From contig JAQOTA010000062.1 in NCBI GenBank assembly GCA_029532415.1, positions 1,054,001-1,118,000 on the forward strand: a stretch of 64,000 nucleotides of DNA, read 5' to 3'. Under the pieces are notes generated by a model that saw only the letters and a list, made by a program, of their open reading frames with translations, was not told the origin of the DNA and did no database searches. This document shows, piece by piece, positions 20,976 through 32,090 of the stretch. Position 1 is the stretch's first letter. Every line of letters begins with the position of its first letter. The stretch comes from Marasmius tenuissimus (taxonomy: Eukaryota > Basidiomycota > Agaricomycetes > Agaricales > Marasmiaceae). Both the position numbers and the translations under genes were made by a program.

Positions 20976-23360
20976 TCATTTGCCATCTTGGTACTGTGAT
21001 AGTATAGCCCCTACTGCAAAGTCAGACAAATCTGCTTCAATGTGGAATTTCCCATCGTCTCTGGGCATGGCTAGCACAGGGGCCGTTGTGACTCTTATCT
21101 TCAGGTCGTTAAAGGCCTCTTCTTGTGCATTTGTCCATTCCCAGCTCTGTTTCCCAGTTAGCTTGTGCAAAGCATGTGCCACATGTGAGAAATCTCGGAT
21201 GAAACATCGGTAAAAGTTGATGAATCGGAGGAACTGTTGTACATCCCTCTTGTCTTTTGGTGTGGGCCATTCACTGACAGCTTTCACCTTGACTGGATCC
21301 ATTCTGACTTGTCCCTTTCCAACAATCAAACCAAGGAAGTCAATCTCTAGTTGTTCGAATTGGCATTTCTCTGGTTTCAAGTACAACTTGTGTGCACAAA
21401 GCTTATCTAGGATTCGGCGGACCATCTCCCTGTGTTCCTCCAACGTCTTCGTGAAGACAAGGATATTGTCCATGTATACGACGACTTTCCCTGTGTTGAT
21501 TTCTTCACAGAGAATGGTATTCATCATTGTCTGGAACGTTGCAGGTGAATTGGTCAGACCGAAAAACATGACGAGCGGTTCAAACATCCCTCTGTTTGTG
21601 AGGAATGCTGCCTTCCATTCATCTCCCTCCTTGATCCTGATATTATTGAAACCCCATCGAACATCCATCTTTGAAAACCAAACGGTGCCTTTGAGTTTGT
21701 CAATGAGTTCCTGTGTCAACGGCAGAGGATAGCGATTTTTGATTGTCTGCTCATTGAGTTTTCTGTAGTCTTGTACAGGTCTCAGTTTTCCATCCTTCTT
21801 TTTGACAAAGAAGAAGGGTGACGCCATTGGTGACTTAGATGGTCGAATTCGACCGGTTTTCAAGTTCTCCTCTAGGAATACATCAAGCTCTTGTTGTTCT
21901 GCCGGGCTGAGAGGGTATATCTTAGCAGAGTTCTGACCTTTTGCTCCTGGGATCAATTCAATGGCATGGTCCCAGGGGCGTCTTGGTGGTAATTGGTCAA
22001 AATCCTTCTTATCAAAGATGTCCCTGAAGTCCTGGTATGCTTCTGGAACAATCTCTTCAAAGGTCTGCTCTTCCTTTCCCTTCTTGGCTTCATGTGCCAG
22101 TTTGGTGGACACATTTTCTCGAGCTTGTATGTGTAATTCCTGTTGGATGTCTACTACGAGTATTTGATCTCCAGCTTCTATTTCTGGATCATCGTCATCG
22201 TCAGGATCATCTTCTGGTTCGGCATCAGATTCAACGGGTCGGCATTCTTCAGGGCATCTATTGAACAGAATTTCTCCTGTTTGCCAGTCAACACTAGGGT
22301 TGTGTTGCTTAAGCCATTCATGACCAATAAATATATCAGCTTTGCCAAGGTTGGTAACTGCAAAGCTAAGTGTCTCGACATGATTTCTTATCGTGACTCT
22401 CAGATCAACATATTCCGAGATTGGACCTCCGGAATTGAGTGTTCCGTCTGCATTGTATACAGGGATTGATCTGACATACTTCTTGGTATTAATGCCATGT
22501 TCTCGAATGAATTGTTCATTGATTGCACTGCCCGTACCCCCACTATCAAGTAATGCCTTTACGTCTAAAGATCTTTGATCATCTAGTGTAGTGACAACCA
22601 GATCAATGTTTGTTTGGCTTCCATTTCCTCGAATGTAGCGGGGTGGTGTCTTTAGTTCGTTAAGAGCTTCAACAACATTCCAGTCATTCAGTAGGTTGAG
22701 CTCTCTCAGGACTAGTTCAGTGCATTCAACTCGTCTCTTTGGGTGTACCATCGTTCTGAGTAGGATGATTCCCATGTCCGAGGGCATTTGCTGTAACCGT
22801 TGTGCGTACCACTGGCTTGTCCAGGGACGCAGCTGCCAATTGTTGAACCGTGGACCCTTTTCAATTTGTTTCAGTGCATCGTCTATTTCTGGAATGACTA
22901 AGCTATGGTTTACAAATCGAAAAGTGTGTTTCCCTCTGGAGTTTTCACTATCTCCAGGGGTCTTTTCAGGGTCCTGATCCAACAAATCTTTCAACAATCT
23001 GTTTCTGTCCTCCTGTGTCATTGTCTGAACATCAGGTCTTTCCTTCTCTTTGTCCCCTTCTTCAGGGCAATCAAAGAATTTGTGTCCTGGCTTTTGGCAT
23101 TTAAAGCACAGGCCTTTCCTCTTCATGGTTTCCCTGTCCATTTTCCCTGAAACTGGGATGGTATCTTTCTTTGCTGGTGGTGGTGGATCTATCTTGGGTT
23201 CTTGTGTCATCGGTGGTTGTACATGGTTGGGAATTACTTCAACAGGGTTAATGGATTGGGTGGTGTTGGCTGTTACACCCTTGTACCATAGGAGGATCGT
23301 CTGATATAAGACCCATAGGAGAGTGAGGAAGTCAGGAGCAGGTTGTTGAACGTGGTTCAT
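20976..23360 (-). pseudogene. element A: truncated Gag, protease and reverse transcriptase
   Basis: One open frame of 794 codons. It starts MNHVQQPAPDF and holds a CCHC knuckle (CFKCQKPGHKFFDC) near residue 85, an aspartic protease (LLDSGGTGSAIN) near 270, and an RT with DKLKGTVWFSKMD, RWGFNNIRI and VVYMDNILVF. Two features are odd. The Gag part before the knuckle is only about 85 residues and shows no capsid domain, whereas gypsy Gag usually has 200-300. The RT box reads YMDN where YxDD is the rule, so the second catalytic Asp is missing. The frame ends at a TGA in front of KPIAF. Confidence 0.9.
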
Positions 23361-24064
23361 GGTGTGTGGATGTGCGGGTTAAAGTGTGGTATTCTTGGTT
23401 TCGTAAGGTAAAATGTAATCTAAAGTCCACTACTAAACTGATTGAGATCTTATATTTTCGATCACAGATCAATTGTTCGTCTCCTTCTTCGCCGACTACC
23501 TCACTCAGGTAGATGCGGGTTCTATCGTAAAGGTATCTATCGTATCAACTCGTCTAGTTTGACTTTCCTTCGAAACTAAACTTGTTCTTCGTCAATTGGC
23601 TTCATAAGGAAACCAACCCCGGGTTGTACCGTATGTAAGTAAATGTAAATACGTAGCAACGGAGCCCGAGAACTTCTATCAATTCGCAATTGCCCAGCCG
23701 ACGTCTCTCAGTTTAGAAGCTGAGATAGCCAAAGTCTTCCTGGGAAGGGGAATTGGCCCCTAAACTACCCCCAATGAAGGAGAATAGCCAAAGCTCGTTT
23801 CAATAAAAGTGGCTTCTTTCACTGATTGGGTGCGCCAGACCTTCTTCGGGCAGCCAACTCAGCGAGACCAACAGTATACCCGGAAATATACGTGGGATTT
23901 ATCCAGTCACCAGCGGAAGGGGAAAGATGATGAAAGGGGAAAAGGGATGAGGGTATGGGAGGTGTAGTGTGTAGGATCAAAGTTTCGGGATAGGGGATAT
24001 GATGTAATATGAAAGATCAAAGGTTTAGGGTAGGGGGATGTGCGACGGTCAAGAGGAATAAGGA
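23361..24064 (-). other. element A: untranslated leader
   Basis: About 700 bp between the primer site and the Gag ATG, without a long frame on the element strand. The corresponding leader of B (27,562-28,265) is nearly identical. The missing capsid coding sequence would be expected in or after this interval. Confidence 0.6.
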
Positions 24065-24075
24065 AGTCTTGAGCT
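24065..24075 (-). promoter_or_regulatory. element A: self-primer binding site (Tf1/sushi type)
   Basis: On the element strand AGCTCAAGACT begins two bases after the 5' LTR. It is the exact complement of AGTCTTGAGCT inside the LTR, about 34 bases after TATATAA, where transcription should begin. In Tf1-like elements the first 11 bases of the mRNA fold back on such a site and prime reverse transcription without a tRNA. Confidence 0.75.
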
Positions 24076-24077
24076 AA

Positions 24078-24457
24078 TGTCAGCAATCACCAGATCTGAC
24101 CTGGTGACGCGTCGCACTAAGCTTTCAGACAAGAGGGAACGAGGCAAAGATAAGAGAACTCTATACTGGTGAGGAATAAACCAGCTCAAGACTGGGGAAT
24201 ACATGCAGAGTATCTACTTCTTATATACTACTTGGAGGACTGCGACGTGTGTCTACGGTGAGGTATGACATCAAGGTATGACATCGTGAAACAGTATCTG
24301 AAACAGGACCGACATGTGTCTACAGCATGTGGGTCCCTTCATGTATCTACCATGTGTCCATATGATAAGATACGAGTCATGTGAGGGATAAGATATAGAT
24401 AAGATGGAAAATGATAAGATAAGGAGAAAAGATAAGATAGGAGGGAATTTCATGACA
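24078..24457 (-). repeat. 5' LTR of gypsy element A
   Basis: A 380-bp LTR that is a near copy of 18672-19051. Its outer flank is GTCCT, which is the complement of the AGGAC found at the far end of element B, not of the CAATC at the other end of A. Confidence 0.95.
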
Positions 24458-26516
24458 GTCCTCCCAAACGTCAGGATTCGGATGATGAGACACACACTCA
24501 TCAACCCCATAATGACAGTTTTGGATCACCGAAAGATCCCACTATTCAACCTAACCATTATGGTCCTGATCCCAGTACTGCAGGTCCTTTGAACGCTCCA
24601 CGAAACAATCCTTTTGGATTTAATCGTAAACACCAACGAGAATGGAGGGAACTACTGAGGAATAATCCACAGATGATATTTCCACCACCTCAACCACAAG
24701 TTCAAAGGAATCCTGCGCAAATGCACAATGTTCCTAATGGACCCAATAATGTCTATAGAAACAGATCTCCTGTAGAAATAGAACAAGACATTGATCCTGA
24801 TTCCAACTGGCAACGTCAGATTGATCCAACGAATGAGCCTGAAACCATACCAGTTCAGGTTCCTGAGCCAGATGTCAAAATGGACATGGATGAATTAATG
24901 GAAGATCTAGCTCAGGAAGGGGGAGTAAATTACACCAACTATCTGCTTTCATGCGCCACAGAGTTGCCAGAGAGTAACTTTGATGATGTTTGTGAATGGA
25001 CTTATAAAAAGATCCAGACATGCCCAAAGCAAGAGATTCCAAAATGGGAAGCAGCCTGCAAACTGGAATTACAATCACTCAATGACAGACATGTCTATGA
25101 CATTGTAACATTGCCAAAAGACCATAAGGCAATCAAATCACATTGGGTATTCAATATAAAATCAAATGGCAGATTAAAAGCCAGAGTTGTTGCGAAGAGA
25201 TATTCACAGAAAGAAGGGATAGATTATAACAAGTTGTTTTCTCCTGTCATACAATACAAAAACGTACACTTTCTATTAGCACCAGCAGCGCTTGAAGATT
25301 GGGATATCTCAGCATTGGACATCAAAACAGCATTCCTTTATGGTGCTTTAGATGAGGAGATATACATGGAACAACCCAAAGGCTTTGTTATGGACTCCAG
25401 CAAGGTTTGGAGGTTACGCAAAGCATTATATGGATTAAAACAGGCCTCACAAGCTTGGTGGCAACAGTGTACTGAATCCATGAAATGATTGGGATTCAAA
25501 AGATGCCTATCTGATGCTGGCATATACATCTTCAACAAGAATGGCAAAGTTGTGATTGCTATTGTCTATGTTGATGATGCTTTATTTATGGGAAATGATC
25601 ACACCCAAATCAAACAATTGAAAGACGAGTTCATGAAGATCTGGGAATGTCAAAACCTTGGCAAACCTGAAGAATTCCTGAGGATGTGAATTATTCATGA
25701 CCAAAAGAATTGCTAGATCATACTTGATCAACAGGACTACCTGGAAAAGATCATTTGCAAATTCGGACTTCTGAATGCCAGGACAGCATATACACCATTA
25801 CCTAGTGGTTACAACCTGGCCAAATACGATGGTCCAGTTGATACTCAGATCAGACAACAATTCCAGTCTGTTATCAGTTCATTACTCTATCTGGCATTGG
25901 GAACACGACCAGACATATCTTTTGCTGTAATCAAAATGTCTCAATATAGTGCAAATCCTACAAAGGAACACCTATAAAAGGCATTGCATATTGTCAAGTA
26001 TCTAAATGACACAAAGTTGTATGAACTTGTTTACAATGGCAAATCAGATCAAGGACTTATTGCTTTTGCTGATTTTGATTGGGCAACTGATATGGATGAC
26101 CGAAAATTGCAGACAGGATATATTGTCAAGCTTGCTGCACCAGTCTCATGGGTTTCTCAGAAACAGAAGACTGTTGCATTACCATCCACTGAAGCCGAGT
26201 ATATGGCTTTATCTGATTGTACACGTCAAATTTCATGGATGAAATTGTTGCTTAACAAACTTGGTTACCCAGTGAAATCAATACCTTGTGTTAGTGATAA
26301 CCAAGGCACAATATTTCTCAGTAGCAATGAAGTCTCTGAGAAGTGAACAAAACATATTGATGTTTGTTATCATTTCATCAGGGGTGCAGTCACAGATCAG
26401 AAGGTCAAAATCTTTTATGTTCCAACAGCAGATCAACCTGCAGACCTTCTTACAAAGAATCTTGCACAACCCAAGTTTGAAAAGTTTAGACAAGCTTTAG
26501 GTTTAACCTTCCACTA
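24458..26516 (+). pseudogene. copia element G, 3' half: RT and RNase H, decayed
   Basis: The frame starts inside the pre-RT linker (PPKRQDSDDETH) and runs through a copia RT: HWVFNIKSNGRLKARVVAKR, ALDIKTAFLYGALDEEIYM, ALYGLKQASQAWW and VYVDDALFMGND. The copia RNase H follows, with STEAEYMALSDC and DNQGTIFLSS. It is broken by in-frame stops near 25,486, 25,687, 25,714, 25,975 and 26,344. The family comparison suggests most replace Arg or Gln codons (CGA or CAA to TGA or TAA). The other half of this element lies at 44,260-46,255 on the minus strand. Confidence 0.88.
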
Positions 26517-26552
26517 ATTCACTCTATGCATGACAAACTTAGTGAGGGGGAG

Positions 26553-27059
26553 TGTTGAACATGATGGATATCACGTGATACATTGTTGACATGTTGTTTA
26601 TGCATCACACACTATTTATAGAGCTACACCTCTATGAACACTTGTGCTCTTATGCAAGAAGTATCTACATAGCTATTGCTTCACAAATGACACTGTAGAT
26701 ACCTGCTACATATGTAGTTGCATCAGGTATGATGCTCATAGTCCTTAGTGCAAGGCACAACAGACTTTAGTAGCTAAGCAGGCCAATAGGACTGCAGACA
26801 CACTCATTAGTATTATGACTATATGGCTAAATACCTACTTCTAGTAGTAGTTTCATATGATGGTAATGACTCTTACATGTACTGAAACTTGTGTATAAAA
26901 GCTGGTATTCCAAGGCTATAAGCCTTAGGACAATCTACTTGATTATCACCTCTCAAGCATCTCAAAGCACTCTAACTACTAGCTCTACAAGCTATCTAAC
27001 CCAAGGTGAGGTTTAGGACATTATAACCCACTGTGCAGTTTGACTATGCTGGCTCATCA
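26553..27059 (+). repeat. 3' LTR of copia element G (about 507 bp)
   Basis: It follows a polypurine tract (GTGAGGGGGAG) and begins TGTTGAACATG. It holds GTATAAAAGC as a TATA box and ends GGCTCATCA, the same end as the LTRs of element H. The right boundary is inferred from that similarity and the CA end. Confidence 0.65.
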
Positions 27060-27168
27060 CAAAGCTGTAAATTAGTACAGTTAGAGATTTGTGCTAGTTC
27101 CGAACAGTTCTTAATAGGACAACAAAGACAAGGCAAACCAACAGGTCACAAATTGAGATCTTGGATTG

Positions 27169-27548
27169 TGTCATGAAATTCCCTCCTATCTTATCTTTTC
27201 TCCTTATCTTATCATTTTCCATCTTATCTATATCTTATCCCTCACATGACTCGTATCTTATCATATGGACACATGGTAGATACATGAAGGGACCCACATG
27301 CTGTAGACACATGTCGGTCCTGTTTCAGATACTGTTTCACGATGTCATACCTTGATGTCATACCTCACCGTAGACACACGTCGCAGTCCTCCAAGTAGTA
27401 TATAAGAAGTAGATACTCTGCATGTATTCCCCAGTCTTGAGCTGGTTTATTCCTCACCAGTATAGAGTTCTCCTATCTTTGCCTCGTTCCCTCTTGTCTG
27501 AAAGCTTAGTGCGACGCGTCACCAGGTCAGATCTGGTGATTGCTGACA
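27169..27548 (+). repeat. 5' LTR of gypsy element B
   Basis: A 380-bp LTR, TGTCATG to GCTGACA. The TATATAA box is near 27,400 and the self-complementary AGTCTTGAGCT at 27433-27443 marks the likely transcription start. Confidence 0.95.
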
Positions 27549-27550
27549 TT

Positions 27551-27561
27551 AGCTCAAGACT
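27551..27561 (+). promoter_or_regulatory. element B: self-primer binding site
   Basis: AGCTCAAGACT, two bases after the LTR, exactly complementary over 11 nt to 27433-27443. The match does not extend on either side, as expected for Tf1/sushi self-priming. The leader continues without coding sequence to 28,265. Confidence 0.75.
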
Positions 27562-28265
27562 TCCTTATTCCTCTTGACCGTCGCACATCCCCCTACCCTA
27601 AACCTTTGATCTTTCATATTATATCATATCCCTTATCCCAAAACTTTGATCCTACACACTACACCTCCCATACCCTCATCCCTTTTCCCCTTTCATCATC
27701 TTTCCCCTTCCGCCGGTGACTGGATAAATCCCACATATATTTCCGGGTATACTGTTGGTCTCGCTGAGTTGGCTGCCCGAAGAAGGTCCGGCGCACCCAA
27801 TCAGTGAAAGAAGCCACTTTTATTGAAACGAGCTTTGGCTATTCTCCTTCATTGGGGGTAGTTTAGGGGCCAATTCCCCTTCCCAGGAAGACTTTGGCTA
27901 TCTCAGCTTCTAAACTGAGAGACGTCAGCTGGGCAATTGCGAATTGATAGAAGTTCTCGGGCTCCGTTGCTACGTATTTACATTTACTTACATACGGTAC
28001 AACCCGGGGTTGGTTTCCTTACGAAGCCAATTGACGAAGAACAAGTTTAGTTTCGAAGGAAAGTCAAACTAGACGAGTTGATACGATAGATACCTTTACG
28101 ATAGAACCCGCATCTACCTGAGTGAGGTAGTCGGCGAAGAAGGAGACGAACGATTGATCTGTGATCAAAAATATAAGATCTCAATCAGTTTAGTAGTGGA
28201 CTTTAGATTACATTTTACCTTATGAAACCAAGAATACCACACTTTAACCCGCACATCCACACACC

Positions 28266-28931
28266 ATGAACCACGTTCAACAACCCGCTCCTGACTTCCT
28301 CACTCTCCTATGGGTCTTATATCAGACGATCCTCCTATGGTACAAGGGTGTAACAGCCAACACCACCCAATCCATTAACCCTGTTGAAGTAATTCCCAAC
28401 CACGTACAACCACCAACGACACAAGAACCCAAGATAGATCCACCACCACCAGCAACGAATGATACCATCCCAGTTTCAGGGAAAATGGACAGGGAAACCA
28501 TGAAGAGGAAAGGCCTGTGCTTTAAATGCCAAAAGCCAGGACACAAATTCTTTGATTGCCCTGAAGAAGGGGACAAAGAGAAGGAAAGACCTGATGTTCA
28601 GACAATGACACAGGAGGACAGAAACAGATTGTTGAAAGATTTGTTGGATCAGGACCCTGAAAAGACCCCTGGAGATAGTGAAAACTCCAGAGGGAAACAC
28701 ACTTTTCGATTTGTAAACCATAGCTTAGTCATTCCAGAAATAGACGATGCACTGAAACAAATTGAAAAGGGTCCACGGTTCAACAATTGGCAGCTGCGTC
28801 CCTGGACAAGCCAGTGGTACGCACAACGGTTACAGCAAATGCCCTCGGACATGGGAATCATCCTACTCAGAACGATGGTACACCCAAAGAGACGAGTTGA
28901 ATGCACTGAACTAGTCCTGAGAGAGCTCAAC
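28266..28931 (+). pseudogene. element B: short Gag with zinc knuckle, 5' part
   Basis: Same start and knuckle as in A, with a few substitutions (for example PPTTQE for PPMTQE and ATND for AKKD). The frame runs into the LTR of element C at 28,932; the remaining Gag-Pol resumes at 40,232. Confidence 0.9.
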
Positions 28932-29169
28932 TGTTGAAGTAATACTTCGACGAGTCCAGCACTACAGACATTCATACTTACTGATCCTGGCGTTACACGT
29001 GACTGACTGTATTCGGTGGCTTGGTAGTTTCTCACGACACACTACACAAAACTTTTCTTTTCGCTCAGACGCACCTCAGTTGACCTTACTATCAACTGAG
29101 GTGAGTCTATTGTTTCTTGATAGCTATTTCATTCACTTACTTTATATCCTAGCTAGTCCTATTCTAACA
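28932..29169 (+). repeat. 5' LTR of copia element C
   Basis: 238 bp, from TGTTGAAG to CTAACA. It is followed directly by GATTATGAGACC, which resembles the complement of the initiator tRNA-Met anticodon arm and may be the primer site. Confidence 0.92.
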
Positions 29170-29278
29170 GATTATGAGACCTGGATCTCGAGACTGAGCA
29201 AGAGAAGAGACCACGTATTACTATTCGACACTCGAGACGTCCCAAGAGAGAAAAATTTTCGATTAACCACAAGCCGAT

Positions 29279-29889
29279 ATGACTTCGATCACCCCCACAA
29301 GCATACCGATATTTACGGAGGAGAAGAGGCTAACTGGCTGGAAGACGTGGAATGACTTCAAAAGAGAAGTCCTACTGCAGGTTGGATCCAAGGGAATGAC
29401 AGGTTACCTCAACGGTAACATCCCTCGACCCAAGCCCCAAGCATCCACCACTTCTCGCACAGTCAGACAGACCACCTCCCAAGGTGCACAAACCGATGAT
29501 GCCACCACCGGAGAACAGTCGCCGTCCCCAACTGTCACAACTACAGTCACCCCCGCCATCGTTGTCCCGACACCATTCTTCAGCACTACTCCCTTCGTTG
29601 AAGAGTGGGATGCCCGCGAACGATGGGTTGCCAGTGTTATCGTTTCCAACACCGTGGATCCAGTCGGAGTCGGAATCGACGAGACCAGATGGGCTTCGAA
29701 TATCTGGTTTATGCTTTGCAAGGAATACGACCAATGGTCCGAGCAACTCGTCGCTATTAACGAGAAGTGACTGCGCACGAACAAGATGCTGGAGGGAGAT
29801 GACTTCGAGGACCACATTAAAACTATGAGGAATCTCTGGAAAGATGCTCGCAACGTGGGGGCCCAGATCACAGACACCCAATTCCGGTC
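29279..29889 (+). pseudogene. element C: Gag, 5' part
   Basis: The frame MTSITPTSIPIFTEEK..LTGWKTWNDFKREV is a copia-type Gag start. A TGA near 29,768 interrupts it (NEK stop LRTNK, probably a former tryptophan). The frame then continues to the point where element D is inserted. The knuckle and the rest follow at 35,986. Confidence 0.82.
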
Positions 29890-29894
29890 CATTC

Positions 29895-30152
29895 TGTTGA
29901 ATCCGGACTACCAGATATATGGACCGTTGTATCGGGCCGCATATATGCTTCAATCGTTTCACTATGATCTATGCTATTCCTAGTCACTCCTGTTATAGAA
30001 GATACAGCCACCTTTGTATAGTATATAAGTAGCTCTGTATCTACATGCAATACCAGTACTTTTACTACTCTTGTTGCTGCCTCTAAGCCTATCTCCAGGT
30101 GAGCTAGTCTGTCCCATGCTGCCACTGCGTGGGCAGGACCTCTGCCTCAACA
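29895..30152 (+). repeat. 5' LTR of copia element D
   Basis: 258 bp, TGTTGAATCC to CTCAACA, with a TATATAA box near 30,020. Confidence 0.95.
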
Positions 30153-30165
30153 GGTTATGGGCCCC
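30153..30165 (+). promoter_or_regulatory. element D: primer site resembling the tRNA-iMet anticodon arm complement
   Basis: GGTTATGGGCCCC follows the LTR directly. It lacks the TGG start of a normal tRNA-3'-end primer site. It resembles the complement of the initiator tRNA-Met anticodon arm, as used by Drosophila copia (half-tRNA priming). The same bases follow the 5' LTRs of H and J. Confidence 0.55.
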
Positions 30166-30480
30166 GGTGCCCTGTCGATGTGCCCTGCGATGGCAGCTCT
30201 CTAGGATGTGCACCTTTATTGTGTGCTGCCTATGATGATGCGCTATTGTGGTCGTTGCACTCGATAACCATCGTGACTGCTTAATCGCTGTCGTGATGTG
30301 CAGACCGTTAACACCGGTTCTGGACCTGTGAAGTCGACATCTTCATTGATGTTTGACGATGGTGGACTGTGTCCTCAACAACGATCGATGGCTATCGCCG
30401 TTGACCGTGCAGTGATTTCTTTTATCATTGCCTATGATAATGAACCTATGCTGATTGTTGTTTTATTACTCCAGATCGCT

Positions 30481-32061
30481 ATGGCTCCTGTTATGTCTAC
30501 CCTTATCCCCACCGTTGAGGTCTTCAGCGGTGTCAACTGGCGCAAGTGATCCAAGGGTCTTGGTACCTATGCGATGATTAACGAGTTCTACGACCATTAT
30601 ACCAACGACAATCCTGAACCTACTGAACCCGACAAACCTAAAGAACCAGCAGAGCCCAAGTCAACTACTCGCACTGTCACTGTTGCTGCTACAACTACAA
30701 CTGAAGCGACTACACGTACGGAGACGGTCTCCCCTACCGACGCTCAGATGCAGCAGTATGCTAGGGACCTGGAGCAGTATGCTAACGCTTTGGAGAGGTA
30801 TGAGAAGGAGGTTCTCAGGTATGAGAAGGATAATCGACGTTGGAAGAAGTATGAATTCAAGGCCATGGGTGCACTACGTGCCACTACCACCATTGCCGTG
30901 CAGAGTATTATCGAGGATGATGATACGGCTTGGGGCGCTTGGGAGAAGATCAAGGCTCGTTATGGTCAACAGACCTCTGTGTCTGTTTGGGCTGACTTCA
31001 AGTCGGTCATGGAGTTTCGTTTGTCCGGTGGTAACCCCGTTCCCGAGATTGCTAAACTCGAACTCTTATTTGGCCAGCTCACTGAAGCTCAGATCGATCT
31101 TCCTACTCTCGTCAGAGCCATGCTCCTCCTCTCGATTATTCCACAGTCATGGGCCAACGCTCGTGAATTTGCTACCAATGGTAACTCGCCAGCTGAACTT
31201 ACTTTCGAAGTGGCTCGTGATGCCGTCATTAACCACTACGAATCCCGCAAACCCGCTCCTCTCGCGTCGCGCATTTCTTCTGTCAAGAAGAAGGACAAGG
31301 ACCCGAAGTTTAACCAACAGTCTAATCCTCCTTCGTCGACGTCTAATAATAACAACCAATCTAAGAACGACAACGACCAGAAGAAGAAGAATAACCGACG
31401 TGGTAGGAAGAAGAAGGGTGATTCTCAGGACAACAAGGGTGACTCCTCTCACAAGGGTCATTCTCATATCGCTTCCCTCTCTCATTTGTCCATCTCATCA
31501 CCGCCCATCGTTCCTGATACTCCATCTGTCGTACATCCTGTGGACCGATCCCAGGATCCACTCCACATGCAGCGTTTCTCCGGTGCTACCTCTGGTGGTA
31601 CTGTTTTTGAGAATGCTCAGGCTGCTCGCAGTCTTGCCGATCGTCTTGGTGTCCCCAAGTATGCCCACGTCCTTGAACCTATGGAACAGGGATATGCGGC
31701 TGCTTCCTCTTCCTCCCTCAAGCATCGTATTGATGGTCCCTTCTCCACTGCTCCACCTGCAAAGTGTGCTAAGAGCGTCGAGAAGGTTTACAACCTCTAT
31801 GATTCTTTCTATGAGGACTCCGACTCTGAGCGTGAGGATCGTATTGCGTTGAACGCTGTAAACGATTCTTTGCGTACGGAGATTGCGAGTGGAAGTGCCA
31901 TGGACGTTGACAGCGAGATCGCAGATGCCGCTGGTTTTTCCGACGATGTTGAGTACGATTCGGTATCCATCGGATCTGAGGAATCTGACGATGACAGGCA
32001 AGTGCCTTATCTCAGTCTTTCTTCTAACCTGATACGAACCTACAGTGTGCCGCTTTACTAG
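30481..32061 (+). pseudogene. element D: Gag
   Basis: It starts MAPVMSTLIPTVEVFSGVNW and runs to 32061 with one internal TGA at 30547-30549, where relative J has tryptophan. It is a copia Gag of the UBN2 type, with the block NEFYDHYT, then a long coiled Tyr/Glu/Arg region, ATTTIAVQSIIEDDD, AWEKIKARYG and a basic Lys/Asn stretch. The end (LIRTYSVPLY) is out of frame with Pol because one base is missing compared with J. Without that loss Gag and Pol would be one frame. Confidence 0.88.
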
Positions 32062-32090
32062 CCGCTTCTAAACGTAGTAGTTCGGATATC

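Larger units (their letters stand above)
18672..24457 (-). mobile_element. Ty3/gypsy chromovirus 'A', defective
   Basis: A complete-length LTR element on the minus strand, 5,786 bp with two 380-bp LTRs that begin TG and end CA. The order on the minus strand is 5' LTR, self-primer site, leader, short Gag with one zinc knuckle, protease, reverse transcriptase, RNase H, integrase, chromodomain, polypurine tract, 3' LTR. This order (RT-RH-IN) and the chromodomain make it a Ty3/gypsy chromovirus. The reading frame is broken by three stops, and the same three breaks occur in copy B. Its flanks do not match each other (CAATC left, GTCCT right) but match those of B crosswise. Confidence 0.95.
24458..27168. 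other. 2.7-kb segment inferred to be inverted between gypsy A and B
   Basis: This segment lies between the two inverted gypsy copies. Its left end (GTCCT) pairs with the right flank of B (AGGAC) and its right end (GATTG) with the left flank of A (CAATC). If the segment is turned round, both gypsy copies regain matching 5-bp duplications and the copia frame in it joins that at 44,260 without a break. Bases 27,060-27,168 hold no gene and should be old flanking DNA of copia element G. Confidence 0.8.

Noticed and set aside
30683..31852. A 389-codon frame overlapping the Gag of element D
   Set aside because: It is a shadow of Gag in another frame, rich in Leu, Arg and Ser without a domain; Gag is clearly the coding frame.
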